Shown here: piece by piece, positions 17,201 to 25,218 of the stretch
Layout of the letters: each line of letters opens with the position of its first letter
Numbering within the stretch: the first letter of the stretch is position 1
DNA from: an uncultured Lentisphaerota bacterium
GTDB taxonomy: Bacteria; Verrucomicrobiota; Kiritimatiellia; CAIQIC01
Reading direction: 5' to 3'
Length of the DNA: 54,479 bases
Assembly: GCA_903912445.1 (NCBI GenBank)
Contig: CAIWHP010000097.1
Location: forward strand, 1 to 54,479
Notes under the pieces: generated by a model
Told to the model about the DNA's origin: nothing
The model's input: only the letters and a program-made list of their open reading frames with translations
Databases searched by the model: none
Program-made: the position numbers and the translations under genes

Positions 17201-17973
17201 CGGCGCACGGCGTGCTCAAAAGCCTTGCCGTCGAGGCTGGTGCTCACCTCGTAGTCCGTCATGCAGTAGCCGGCACCGTATTGGTGGACCATCACCGAGT
17301 GCACCTCGTTCGACGCGCCTAGATCAACCTGACACCACTGCGAGGGCGCCACACCCTTGGTCTGCCAGATGCCCGTCGTCAGTTCGCCATCCAGCAGCAC
17401 CTCCGGCGGTCCGCGATACGCGCTGGAGACCGTCATGTGCCAACCATGGGAGGACGGCGGCGGCGCTGCCAGCAGTGCCAGCACGTCGGCGGGCGGGCGG
17501 TCAGCCGGTGCCTGCCGCCACCAGGCGCGCCAGGTTTGCGCCTGACCCTGCCGCTCGCCGTCGGGTGCGAGCGCGTTGAACGGAAACTCCATGCCGGTGA
17601 GGTTCTCGAGGGCAACGTGCGCCGCCTGCCGCGTCAGCCAGTCGGGATCATCGAGTTGCGCCAGCAGGGGCGACACCGCAGTGCGTCCGCCGCACCAGCC
17701 CAGCGCCAGTGCCGCCTGGCGGCGGACCTCCGCGGAGGCATCGCCCAGCCGCGCCCGCAGTGCAGCCTCGGCGCTCTGCGCGCGCAGAAACCCCAAAGCT
17801 TCCACCGAACGCTGCCGGACGTGTGGCGACGGGGCATTGAGCAAGGCGATGTGCTCCGCGATTTGCCGGTCATAGGGATTGGCTGCGGCCGGCGGCGCGG
17901 CCGTCGCGACAAGCGTCAGGTTGGCGAGGAGCAGGAAGGCGATCTTCTTCAACGCTGGGATTCCCTCGTTCAT
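14227..17973 (-). CDS. Exported HEAT-repeat, discoidin and HzsA-like propeller protein with one CxxCH
   Basis: A 1248-residue exported protein. After a signal peptide come HEAT repeats ('VRQRSVEALGFLRAQSAEAA'), an F5/8C-type domain near 210-320 ('LDGELTTGIWQTKG') and more HEAT repeats. A beta-propeller then resembles the hydrazine synthase alpha-subunit (HzsA-like) family ('FTDGWIGEPELSWDAQQVVF', 'PAFLPDGRIVCASSRIGTRD'). One haem-attachment motif, CTGCH, lies near residue 1183. The protein ends about 60 residues later, without the second haem region seen in its relative at 29766. Such proteins are common in Planctomycetes and Verrucomicrobiota and do not imply anammox. Start chosen at the ATG at 17973, just before the hydrophobic core. 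Confidence 0.72.
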   Translation of the reverse strand: MNEGIPALKKIAFLLLANLTLVATAAPPAAANPYDRQIAEHIALLNAPSPHVRQRSVEALGFLRAQSAEAALRARLGDASAEVRRQAALALGWCGGRTAVSPLLAQLDDPDWLTRQAAHVALENLTGMEFPFNALAPDGERQGQAQTWRAWWRQAPADRPPADVLALLAAPPPSSHGWHMTVSSAYRGPPEVLLDGELTTGIWQTKGVAPSQWCQVDLGASNEVHSVMVHQYGAGYCMTDYEVSTSLDGKAFEHAVRRRETSPVELSVSFPSRPARFVRITSFASEQKRYPTTFREIEINGQYNKGEDASVAWRRERGLRALGALGGRGATAAVIAALGDAPPSTPALRPMVRAGIRAAGRLREDAGRDWLIGLLANPMWARCAAEALGDVGDRRAVGPLLTAYARFAKGLNEKYPAEVPADDNMKFPSEDRMLETPYWIAHALCRLPLTDPGDRARLRELAPLVMANLSGDGDTFLLYQPEAGHLLTRHLLEAAGLRQEAAEQAFERLGQPRRVANPEPALVWPAFQAQRISPWLPCVCTEREDLPRLLALLQHTNGWVRLNASKALAWLGDPHAIEPLAATLAAAKSEADYGWSKVWKQEEFNDPCPRWREGLLRALGSLQATQHVGLIAKVLDDEGSVLDIRHAAAEALADIGSEAALAVLRHAASAHPFGTVRQVARDALQLRGLEPDPVVRPPAAATAQPPAVADGQPCIFGTNFNALLFIKGNNNLPNTPQTVEQADRWRQTYAVTDEGPVYRPGDNLFVLSPPRPDGKVTPLTHFTDGWIGEPELSWDAQQVVFTRREQSNLWWHVWIMNLDGTGLRQLTHGPYHHVGPAFLPDGRIVCASSRIGTRDEYHGYPCTALYVMNPDGSDLHPIATNIGRDNEPALLPDGRIVFSRLEVFYSRNKTELTLHAVCPDGTRDVVLYGPERRKFWRELDHGERDPADKQEAPLTHRVLRMTQPQPMPDGRIVVSTQGGLTLVGTRHDTEQLISPDYKTRAYTTPVPLADGTLLCATTLKTPDRKKVDLGLYRLDPRTGRLELIYNDPATADYEARPILARRPPPVLAEAGNRTAYAGKFLCASVNNSQDKTVAQRGRLVRLIEGVPVVARHETHTGPQPVWKNHGGTLARVLGTVPLAPDGSFYIELPADRLVHLQVLDSDRQVVGNQLTWIYARPGETKSCTGCHETPDSTIKPSQSPLALRGGPLPFLPTGGEFSYRAKAWFKGSLPPEIEERTRTVHAVNLLAR

Positions 17974-18050
17974 TGGAAACGCTGCGCACGCTAACAGGCC
18001 GCCCCGTCCGGCGCAAGCGCCGCCGCCGTGGAGTGCACCGCGCGCTTGCC

Positions 18051-18140
18051 TGTAGAAGCCCGGTCCCTGCCGGCGAAATGTGCGTTGGTCGGTGATGCGC
18101 CCCATGCGCTGCATCGTCCAGTAGGGACCGGGCTCCTACA
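18051..18140. repeat. REP-like inverted repeat with 18-bp arms
   Basis: The arms at 18051-18068 and 18123-18140 match at 17 of 18 positions (TGTAG...GGTCCCT type) around a 54-bp centre. It lies in the 472-bp gap between the sugar porter stop (18446) and the start of the HEAT/HzsA-like gene (17973). It looks like a dispersed, non-coding repeat. Confidence 0.6.
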
Positions 18141-18221
18141 ACATAGGCGACCAGCGCGGCGTGCAGGATCACGGCGTGGCTTTGGTTTTTGCATGGCGAA
18201 TATTTTGTTCTGCTTGAGTGC

Positions 18222-18240
18222 GCCGGGTCGGAGACCCGGC
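18222..18240. repeat. GCCGGGTC hairpin (REP-like)
   Basis: Arms GCCGGGTC and GACCCGGC flank a 3-base loop, followed by CTACA. Hairpins of this 'GGCCGGGTC..GACCCGGC' type are, from memory, frequent between genes in Verrucomicrobiota and Planctomycetes. Confidence 0.55.
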
Positions 18241-18286
18241 CTACATCATGATCGGCGCGCGGGATAAACTTGTAGGCCGCGTCTCT

Positions 18287-18327
18287 GATGCGGCGCACCC
18301 ACACCCACCATAGAGCTGCGCCGCATC
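18287..18327. repeat. Perfect 11-bp inverted repeat
   Basis: Arms GATGCGGCGCA (18287-18297) and TGCGCCGCATC (18317-18327). Together with the two preceding elements it makes the 18.0-18.4 kb gap a cluster of hairpins. No gene was found in the gap. The hairpins may shield or process mRNA downstream of the porter gene; no T-run marks a standard terminator. Confidence 0.55.
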
Positions 18328-18445
18328 ACGGCAGAAGCAGCAGCCTGCATCGCGCTGCTCGGATTTTCGAATGAGGAAATCAGGAAAGTTGGAAGAGGAT
18401 TTCCCTGTTCCGGCCTTCCTCATCCATCCTTCTGCCTTCTTCCCT

Positions 18446-19855
18446 TTACTTCTCGCGATGCCAGCTGCGCTCAATCTCTTCGAGGGAGCGGCCTTTGGTT
18501 TCCGGGACGAACCGCCACATGACGACGATCAGCACGATGCAGAACACGGCGTAGATATAAAACGGGAAGGCGTGGTTGAAGTGCGCGACGAACCACGAGT
18601 CCTTCGCGTCCATCATCGGGAAGGTTTGTGTCACCGCGTAATCGCTCACCCACAGGCAGAAGGTGGCGAGGCCGAGTGCGCGGCCGCGGACTGCCGTCGG
18701 AAAAATCTCGGATAGAATCACCCAGACCACCGGGCCGACGGACAGGCCGAAGCAGGCGATATAGAGCACGATGAACGCGAGCATCAGGCGGCTCGCGGCG
18801 GTGGGATCGCTCATCGTCTGCGCCATCACGCCCATGGCGACGAGGCTGATGAGCATGCCGGAGGTGCCGACGAGCATCAGCGGCTTGCGGCCCCATTTGT
18901 CCACGGTGGCGATGGCGATGAGCGTGAAGAAGACGCCCGAGCCGTTGATGATGATCTGCTGGAGCAGGCCGGCATCCACGCCAGTGGAGGAACTCATCGT
19001 CTTGAAAATCGTCGCGCCGAAATACATGAAAACGTTGATGCCGGTGACCTGCTGGAGAATCGCGAGCGTGATGCCGAGCAGCAGCGGGCGCAGCAACGTT
19101 TTCGAGAACAGCTCCGACCACGTACCCTTCTCGCCGGAGAGCGAGTCACGGATGGCGGTGATTTCCGTCGCGGCAAAGTCAGCGCCGGCGACCTTGGTGA
19201 GAATCTGGCGCGCCTCGTCCTCGCGCTTCATCTCCACGAGCCAGCGCGGGCTTTCCGGGATCAACAGCAGCAGCGCGCCGAAGACCAGCGCGGGCGCGAT
19301 GCCGGCGGCGAACATCCAGCGCCAGCCGGTGGCGATGTTCCACGCCTGGTCGCCTTGGCCGGCGATGTAGTAATTCATGAAGGCCGTCGCGGCGATGCCG
19401 CTGACAATGGCGATCTGGTTCATCGCGACCATGCGGCCGCGGATGCGCGCGGGCGTGATCTCGGCGATGTACATCGGCGTCGAGATCGAGGCGATGCCGA
19501 TGCCGATGCCGCCGACAAGGCGGAACGCGATGAAGGTCCAGACATCGTTCGGCAACGCCGTGCCGATGGCGGACACCAGGAACATCGCCGCCGCGAGGAA
19601 CATCGCGAGCCGGCGGCCGTAGCGGTCGGAGAGCGGGCCGACCGCGAGCACGCCGGCGGCGCAGCCCAGCAGCACACAGCCGGAGGCCCAGCCCTTCATC
19701 GCCTCGCTCAACGCGAAGCGCGCCGTCAGCGCCTCGATCGCGCCGGAGATGACGCCGGTGTCGTAACCGAACAGCAACCCGCCGAGCGTGGCGACGATGC
19801 AGACGAGGACGACGTAGCGGGAGGCTCCGGTCGGATGGGTGGTATTCATAGTCAT
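18446..19855 (-). CDS. MFS sugar porter (XylE/GLUT-type)
   Basis: A 469-residue, 12-helix major facilitator of the sugar porter family. Signatures present are 'GGLLFGYDTGVISGA' in helix 1, 'DRYGRR' in the first loop, PESPRWL before the central loop and PETKGRSLEE at the end. It should import a monosaccharide by proton symport across the inner membrane. Its ATG at 19855 overlaps the stop of the GH5-like gene (ATGA), so uptake is coupled to an exported putative glycosidase. It is the only transporter in the window. Confidence 0.93.
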   Translation of the reverse strand: MTMNTTHPTGASRYVVLVCIVATLGGLLFGYDTGVISGAIEALTARFALSEAMKGWASGCVLLGCAAGVLAVGPLSDRYGRRLAMFLAAAMFLVSAIGTALPNDVWTFIAFRLVGGIGIGIASISTPMYIAEITPARIRGRMVAMNQIAIVSGIAATAFMNYYIAGQGDQAWNIATGWRWMFAAGIAPALVFGALLLLIPESPRWLVEMKREDEARQILTKVAGADFAATEITAIRDSLSGEKGTWSELFSKTLLRPLLLGITLAILQQVTGINVFMYFGATIFKTMSSSTGVDAGLLQQIIINGSGVFFTLIAIATVDKWGRKPLMLVGTSGMLISLVAMGVMAQTMSDPTAASRLMLAFIVLYIACFGLSVGPVVWVILSEIFPTAVRGRALGLATFCLWVSDYAVTQTFPMMDAKDSWFVAHFNHAFPFYIYAVFCIVLIVVMWRFVPETKGRSLEEIERSWHREK

Positions 19856-21141
19856 GTGCTCCTGATCTTGGCGGTGATGCGCTGATGCCAGGCGATGTCG
19901 GCCCAGAGGCGCGGGAATTGCGGGTGCGTGAAATTGGAGGTGCAGTTGAAGCGGTAGCCGTGCTTGCGGCCGAGGCCGGCGCAGATTTCGGCGGCGTCCC
20001 TGATGATGTCCCAGGTCAGCGCCGGGTGGTCGAGCCAGTTGATGAGGCCCCAGCCTTCGGTGTTACCGACCGGCTTGTGGTGCTGGCGGCCGAGCGCGGC
20101 GACTTCCGCCATGTGCTGATCCATCCATTCGATGAGCTGCGGCTTGTGTGCCGCCCAATTTTTCAGGAGCGCGGCCTGCACCTGCGGAAATGCCTCTTCG
20201 GTTTCGGCCAGGTTGTGAATGTTCTGCCAGTAGCCCGTGGAGCGGTCGCCCAGCAGCTGGTTCATGACGAACCAATAGTGAACGTCGAGCGCGGCAATCT
20301 TCGTCGGTGCCATCGCGCGCCAGTCGGCGCTGCCGTTGAAGGTCAGCGAGAACAGGAAATCCAGGTCGGGCCACTTTGGCTGGAGGCGGTCGAGCGCGTC
20401 GTTGGCGAAACCGGTGTAGAAACTGCGCGCGGCCGCGCCGTTGTAGTTGCCGGCCTTCTCTTTCCACTCGTGTACGCCCTCGCTCTTTGCCTTGGCCGAG
20501 CGGGTCTCGATGTCGCCATCCATCTGTCCGCGCAGCCATTTGAAGCCGCTGAAGAGTGGATACTCGTTCAGCAAATCCACGTAATAGATGTTGTGCAGCA
20601 GATCGTTGTCCTTGAGGAAGCACAAGGTCTCGTCCCAGACGCGGACAAAACCGTCGAGGCCGGTGATCTTTTCCACGCCCGGTCCGAAGAACCAGGTCGA
20701 GAGGCCTAGCAGCAGGCCGCGGTCGAGGCAGCGCGGGATGAAGTCCTTGAGCGCACGCCGCGGCTGGATCGCGGTCGAGAACTGGTTGCCCCACATCTGC
20801 GGGCGCTTGCTGTTACGCGGGAACAGAAAACTTTCCGCCAGCTTGCCGTCAGGCCCGTTGGCGACCAGTGCCGGGAAGACGTCAATGCGGATGGCGTTGT
20901 AGCCGCGCGCCACCAGCTCATCGAGGATCTTGTCCCAGTTCGCGAATTCGCTGCCAACCTCGTGGCCCGGCTCATGGCGCAGGAGCCACGAAAAGTCCCA
21001 CATGGCGATGGCCGCCGGCAAGGCGAGCGTGCGTACGCCGCACGCCGTCCGGGACGTCGCGGTGTGGCCGGCACCGAGGCCGAGCAGCATCGCGCCCGTC
21101 GATTGCTTTAGGAAACCGCGCCGGTTGGTAGATGGATTCAT
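19852..21141 (-). CDS. Exported cellulase-like (GH5-like) TIM-barrel protein
   Basis: A 429-residue protein with a Tat-like signal (RRGFLKQSTGAMLLGLGAG). A TIM barrel begins near 'AIAMWDFSWLLRHEPG'. 'VDLLNEYP' gives an acid/base candidate Glu193 in the Asn-Glu pair typical of clan GH-A, and 'GNTEGWGLINW' gives a nucleophile candidate Glu362. The full length fits the clan. It is coupled by ATGA at both ends: to the sulfatase before it and to the sugar porter after it. The substrate is unknown; a desulfated product of the upstream sulfatases is plausible. Confidence 0.72.
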   Translation of the reverse strand: MNPSTNRRGFLKQSTGAMLLGLGAGHTATSRTACGVRTLALPAAIAMWDFSWLLRHEPGHEVGSEFANWDKILDELVARGYNAIRIDVFPALVANGPDGKLAESFLFPRNSKRPQMWGNQFSTAIQPRRALKDFIPRCLDRGLLLGLSTWFFGPGVEKITGLDGFVRVWDETLCFLKDNDLLHNIYYVDLLNEYPLFSGFKWLRGQMDGDIETRSAKAKSEGVHEWKEKAGNYNGAAARSFYTGFANDALDRLQPKWPDLDFLFSLTFNGSADWRAMAPTKIAALDVHYWFVMNQLLGDRSTGYWQNIHNLAETEEAFPQVQAALLKNWAAHKPQLIEWMDQHMAEVAALGRQHHKPVGNTEGWGLINWLDHPALTWDIIRDAAEICAGLGRKHGYRFNCTSNFTHPQFPRLWADIAWHQRITAKIRST

Positions 21142-23060
21142 GGCTGCTGGGCGGCCTTCTTCTTTTTGTTGCCGGCGGCTTTCGCCTTCTGCTGGAAGAT
21201 CGTGTTCTCGGCGCCGGTCAGGTTGCAGATCGCGTTTTGCACGCCCCAGCGGGCAAACATATTTTTGATTTTCGGCAGCGCCGCCTGCAGGGCGGGCAGC
21301 GCGGGCCGCGCCTTCTCGCCGAGCAGCTGGAGCGTACGCGCGGCGTGGACTTGGGCGTTCTCGTCAGCGTTGGTGAGTACCGCGGCAAGTTGATCGAGCG
21401 CGGCGCGGTCGTCGAACTGCGCGACGAGGATGCCCGCCGCCTCGATGCGCACCGCGAGCGCTTCATCGGCGAGCGCCTTCTGCAACGCGTCCTTGGCCTC
21501 CACGGCCGCCTCGTGGCCGGCGACGCGCAGGCCGATGGCGGCCCAATACTTGACCGTCGGGCCGGTGGTGGTCAGTCGCTTGGCGAACTCCGCGGTCTGG
21601 TCCGGCTGCCCGACGCGCCACGCGGTATCGAGCACACGTTCGAGCGTGAAGCGGTTGGTGTCGCTCATGGTTTCTATGAGCGATTTGCCGGACCGCTCGC
21701 AGAACTTGCCGGCCTGTGTCTCGTGGAGCATGCCGAGGTCGCGCATCTCGGTCTGCCAGTCGCGCAGCGCCTTGCGCAGGCGCTCGAGGTCCTGCTTGTG
21801 CGCGGGATCGGTCGCGAGGTTGGTGATCTGCCACGGGTCATTGTCGGTGTCGTAGAGCTCCTCGACCGCCTTGCGGGGCGCGGCATAGGTGAGCTGGGCG
21901 GTGTTGAGCTTGCCGGCGGCGGCGAGTTGTGTGATCTCGCGGCGCAACTTGAGCTGTTCGGAGTAGGTCTCCGGCTGCGCCCACGAGACGTCGGGCATGA
22001 AGTTGCGGATATAGAGGAAGCGCGCGTCGCGGACCGAGCGCGAGACTTCGTTGACCTCGTCCACGCGGTCGCGCGCGCCGAAGATATAGTTGCGCGGTGC
22101 AGCGGCGGCGGACCCGAGGAACGCTCGGCTCTGCATGTGCGGCGGGATCGACAGGCCAAGGATGCTCAACATCGTCGGGCCCAGATCCATCAGGCTGACC
22201 AGCCGGTCGCACGTGCCGCCGGGCGCGGCGGGCGCGAGGGAGCGATACTTCTCCGGGAGCCAAACGACCAGCGGGATTTTCAGGCCGGTGTCCCAGAGCG
22301 TGCGTTTGCCGCGCGGGATGCCCTGGCCATGGTCGGGCCAGAAGACGATGATGGTGTTGTCGCGCAGCCCCGCCTCATCCAGTTCCTTGAGCAGAAGGCC
22401 CACGTGCTGGTCCATCGCGGTGATGCAGTCATGGACGCGCGCCATCGTGCGGTGGGCAGTGGGCGTGTCGGGATAGTAGGGCGGGATCGGCGCCGTGGCC
22501 GGATCGTGCCGTTCCTCGGGCTTGAGTTTCGGCGGCGTGCTTTCGAACGCCTGCCCTTGGTGCGTCTCGGTCAGGTTGAAGACCGCGAAGAACGGTTGGC
22601 CCGGCTTGCGGTTGCGCCAGTGGGCGCCGCCACTGCACGCATCCCAAGACTCCTCGATGAGGCGCTTCTCGGCACTGGTGTTGTAGTCGGTCTTGACGTT
22701 GTTGCAGCAGTAGTAGCCGGCCTGCCGCAGATAGGTGGGGAAACCCTTGAGCGTGTCCGGCACGGGGAAGTGCGAACGCAGGCGCTGCGTGCCGTAGCTG
22801 GTCGCATAGCAACCGGTGATGATGGCGAACCGCGAGGGCGCGCAGACCGGCGCGGTGGCGAACGCGTTGCGATAGTAGACGCCGCCGCGCGCGAGCGCAT
22901 CGAGGTTCGGCGTGCGCGCGTATTTCTCGCCGCAGAAGCCCAGCCACGGCGAGGTGTCCTCGCAGGAAAGCCAGAGGATGTTGGGTTTGTCGGCCGCGTG
23001 AAGCGCCGGCGGCGGCGCAAGCAACGCGACGGCGAGACTTAACCATGTGATGATTTTCAT
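21138..23060 (-). CDS. Type I sulfatase with HEAT-repeat C-terminus
   Basis: A 640-residue exported sulfatase. The signal peptide is followed by the metal-binding N-terminus 'NILWLSCEDTSP' and the formylglycine motif CAPSR, with the modified Cys at residue 73. 'DNTIIVFWPDHGQG' carries the second metal-site Asp-His pair. The last 150 or so residues are HEAT-like helices ('EAVEAKDALQKALADEALAV'), an addition shared with the sulfatase at 23174. It removes sulfate esters, presumably from a glycan. No formylglycine-generating enzyme or anaerobic maturase is encoded in the window. It is coupled by ATGA to the GH5-like gene. Confidence 0.9.
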   Translation of the reverse strand: MKIITWLSLAVALLAPPPALHAADKPNILWLSCEDTSPWLGFCGEKYARTPNLDALARGGVYYRNAFATAPVCAPSRFAIITGCYATSYGTQRLRSHFPVPDTLKGFPTYLRQAGYYCCNNVKTDYNTSAEKRLIEESWDACSGGAHWRNRKPGQPFFAVFNLTETHQGQAFESTPPKLKPEERHDPATAPIPPYYPDTPTAHRTMARVHDCITAMDQHVGLLLKELDEAGLRDNTIIVFWPDHGQGIPRGKRTLWDTGLKIPLVVWLPEKYRSLAPAAPGGTCDRLVSLMDLGPTMLSILGLSIPPHMQSRAFLGSAAAAPRNYIFGARDRVDEVNEVSRSVRDARFLYIRNFMPDVSWAQPETYSEQLKLRREITQLAAAGKLNTAQLTYAAPRKAVEELYDTDNDPWQITNLATDPAHKQDLERLRKALRDWQTEMRDLGMLHETQAGKFCERSGKSLIETMSDTNRFTLERVLDTAWRVGQPDQTAEFAKRLTTTGPTVKYWAAIGLRVAGHEAAVEAKDALQKALADEALAVRIEAAGILVAQFDDRAALDQLAAVLTNADENAQVHAARTLQLLGEKARPALPALQAALPKIKNMFARWGVQNAICNLTGAENTIFQQKAKAAGNKKKKAAQQP

Positions 23061-23076
23061 AGGTTTCCTGCGTGCC

Positions 23077-23153
23077 TTTCCAGGGCTTGGAAGTCATGGG
23101 CTGTTTTTTTAAGGCTTGGAAAAACGGCCGCCGCTTTTCCAGGCCTTAGAGGC
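23077..23153. repeat. Degenerate three-unit palindrome array
   Basis: Units are centred near 23085, 23114 and 23144, so the spacing has slipped to 29-30 bp. The second unit has lost the CC of its left arm and the third has a changed right arm. The third unit plus flank (CCGCTTTTCCA...CTTTCAC) matches the end of the 7083-7165 array. It appears to be a decaying copy in the gap between the two sulfatase genes. Confidence 0.7.
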
Positions 23154-23173
23154 TTTCACGCGTTGCCTGACGC

Positions 23174-25057
23174 TCATTCGTTTCCCACCTCCCGCCGGCC
23201 GGTCTCGATCCAGGCCGGCAGGTAGCCGATCATGCGACCGACATAGCCGGCGACCGGGCCCTTTGACTTCAGCGCCGCGCCACGGATCGCCGGCAGCGCC
23301 GGTCTGGCCCGCGCGCCGAAGCGGTCGAGCACGTTCAGCGCGGCCAGCCGCACAAATTCATTCTCGTCCTTCAACGCCGTGGTCAGCACCGCCAGCGCGG
23401 CGGCATCGTCGCCCAGGTTGCCGATGGCCTCGGCGGCGGCGATGCGGACATCCGGAGAGACATCGGCCAGTGCCTTGCGCAATGCGGGTTCGGCCGGCTT
23501 CGCGTTGGCACCGAGCGCGACGAGGCCGAGCGCGCCCCACCAGCGCAGGGCGGGTTCGCCGCTTTCCAGCAGCGCCGCGAGACGCGGTGCATTGGCAGGC
23601 TGCCGCGCATTGGCGAGGTCGGCGGCGGCGAGCAGGCCGGCAAGCGGATTCCGCTGCGTGTCGGTGGCGATTTCCCACGGCGTGCGGCCGGCGGCGCGCA
23701 GCAGCATCTCGCGCTCGGGCAGCAGGCCGAGGTCGCCGGTCTCCTGCATCCAGCGCAGGCACTCTGCGCGCAGCCGTTCCAGCGTGGCGCGGTGCTGCGG
23801 GTCGGCGGCGAGGTTGTTGATTTGCTGCGGGTCGCTCTCGTCGTCGTAGAGTTCCTCGGCCGGCTTGGTCGGCGCGAAGTAGCGCGCGGCGGGGCCGGTG
23901 AGCTTGCCAGCGTCGGCCAGCGCACGCCACGCCTGCATCGTCGGCATGGCCTCGGTGTAGCTGACGAACTGCGACCACGGCAGGTGCGGCATGAAGTTGC
24001 GGTGATACTGGTAGCGTCGGTCGCGCACAACGCGGACGCAGTCGGCCCGCTCGGCCATGCGGTCGCGGATGGCGTGGACGTAGAGGCGCTGGACTGTGCC
24101 TGCGCCGAGGAACGGCACGCCTTGGAGGTGCGACGGCGGCTTCACGCCGCAGAGGGCGAGCACTGTTGGTGCGAAGTCCACGAAGCTGACCAGCTGGTCG
24201 GTAACCGCGGCGTTCGGCATGGGCGCGAGGTGTTGCCACTTCTTGGGGAAGCGCACCAGCAGCGGCACATGGAGGCCGCCTTCCCAGATCCACTTTTTCA
24301 TCCCCGGCAGGCCGGTGCCGTTGTCGCCAAAGAAAAAGACGATGGTATCCTCGGCGAGCCCGGCGTCCTCCAACTCCTTGAGTTTGTCGCCAATCTGGTA
24401 ATCCATCGCGGTGATGTTGTCGTAGTAGCGCGCCCAGTCGCGGCGCACCTCGGGCGTGTCGGGATGAAACGGCGGCACGGGCGCCCGGGCGGGGTTGTGG
24501 CGCTGGGCTGGCGTAAGGCGGGCGGTGTTCTGCTGAAAACGCTTTTCCGGTACGCGAATCTGGCCCTCGTGGCAGACCTCGTGGTTGAACACGGCGAAGA
24601 ACGGTTGGCCCGGCTGGCGCTTCTTATAGTGGGCCTTGTTGCTGCACTCATCCCACGCTGTCTTCGGCACGGCAAAGTTGTAGTCGGTCTTGGCGTTGTT
24701 GGAGCAGTAGTAGCCTGCTTCGCGCAGGTACTCACTGAAGCATTTCACCGCCGACGGCAGCGTCGTGGTGGAGCGCATGCCGTGGCTGCCCAGCCGCGTT
24801 GGGAAGACACCGGTGATCAGGCACGAGCGGTTCGGCGCGCAGACACCGGTGATGCCGAACGCCTGCGTGTAGCGGACGGCCTGCTGCGCGAACCGGTCGA
24901 GGTTGGGCGTGAGGGCATATTTGTCGCCGTAGCAGCCGAGGTGCGGACAGATGTCCTCGGCGGTGAGCCAGAGGATGTTCGGTCGCTCCGCCCCGGCGGC
25001 ACGTAGGCCGGACAAGGTCAGCAGCAGTCCTGCAAGGAGGCTCAAACTACGTTTCAT
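23174..25057 (-). CDS. Type I sulfatase with HEAT-repeat C-terminus
   Basis: A 627-residue exported sulfatase, paralogous to the one at 21138-23060. The formylglycine motif is CAPNR with Cys73; the N-terminal metal motif is 'NILWLTAEDICP' and 'DTIVFFFGDNGTG' carries the second site. The C-terminal 170 or so residues are HEAT-like ('LRKALADVSPDVRIAAAEAI'). The shared architecture points to an old duplication; sequence differences suggest different sulfate positions or sugars. An AAGGA ribosome site precedes the ATG at 25057, 12 bp after the remnant at 25070. Confidence 0.9.
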   Translation of the reverse strand: MKRSLSLLAGLLLTLSGLRAAGAERPNILWLTAEDICPHLGCYGDKYALTPNLDRFAQQAVRYTQAFGITGVCAPNRSCLITGVFPTRLGSHGMRSTTTLPSAVKCFSEYLREAGYYCSNNAKTDYNFAVPKTAWDECSNKAHYKKRQPGQPFFAVFNHEVCHEGQIRVPEKRFQQNTARLTPAQRHNPARAPVPPFHPDTPEVRRDWARYYDNITAMDYQIGDKLKELEDAGLAEDTIVFFFGDNGTGLPGMKKWIWEGGLHVPLLVRFPKKWQHLAPMPNAAVTDQLVSFVDFAPTVLALCGVKPPSHLQGVPFLGAGTVQRLYVHAIRDRMAERADCVRVVRDRRYQYHRNFMPHLPWSQFVSYTEAMPTMQAWRALADAGKLTGPAARYFAPTKPAEELYDDESDPQQINNLAADPQHRATLERLRAECLRWMQETGDLGLLPEREMLLRAAGRTPWEIATDTQRNPLAGLLAAADLANARQPANAPRLAALLESGEPALRWWGALGLVALGANAKPAEPALRKALADVSPDVRIAAAEAIGNLGDDAAALAVLTTALKDENEFVRLAALNVLDRFGARARPALPAIRGAALKSKGPVAGYVGRMIGYLPAWIETGRREVGNE

Positions 25058-25069
25058 GCTTCGATCCTT

Positions 25070-25150
25070 TCACCAAGTCTTGAGCTTCACCGTGCCTCAA
25101 CCCGGATTCTCGAACGGGTCGTGTGTCGGCAATACTTCCCAAATCAAATC
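25070..25150 (-). pseudogene. C-terminal remnant of a beta-helix gene
   Basis: On the minus strand this stretch encodes 'DPFENPG', an in-frame stop, then 'GTVKLKTW' and a stop. This closely matches the end of the beta-helix gene at 27066 ('GPFEKPGSGALKLKVW'). The DNA similarity continues past the stop through the ribosome site (AAGG) to the ATGAAA of the next gene, so a whole gene junction is duplicated. About 12 bases are missing relative to the intact copy. It is a scar of a lost or replaced paralogue. Confidence 0.7.
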
Positions 25151-25166
25151 TTGTCGCGCAAGGAAA

Positions 25167-25211
25167 CCTTCGCTTCTCCACCGTTGGTAACTGGCGGTAA
25201 GAAGCGAAAGG
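25167..25211. repeat. Imperfect hairpin
   Basis: The arms 25167-25183 and 25195-25211 (CCTTCGCTTCT-CCACCG / CGGT-AAGAAGCGAAAGG) pair with one or two bulges. It lies between the stop of the beta-helix gene (25219) and the remnant at 25070. No T-run follows, so a terminator role is uncertain. Confidence 0.4.
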
Positions 25212-25218
25212 ACGTGAT

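Noticed and set aside
14227-17973. True hydrazine synthase subunit (anammox)
   Set aside because: Only the propeller and one haem motif are family-like. HEAT and discoidin domains are added and no beta/gamma subunit or other anammox gene is nearby.
17964-17980. Half palindrome (TTTCCAATG) supplying the start codon of the HEAT/HzsA-like gene
   Set aside because: Only one arm matches and there is no second unit at 32 bp, so chance is likely.
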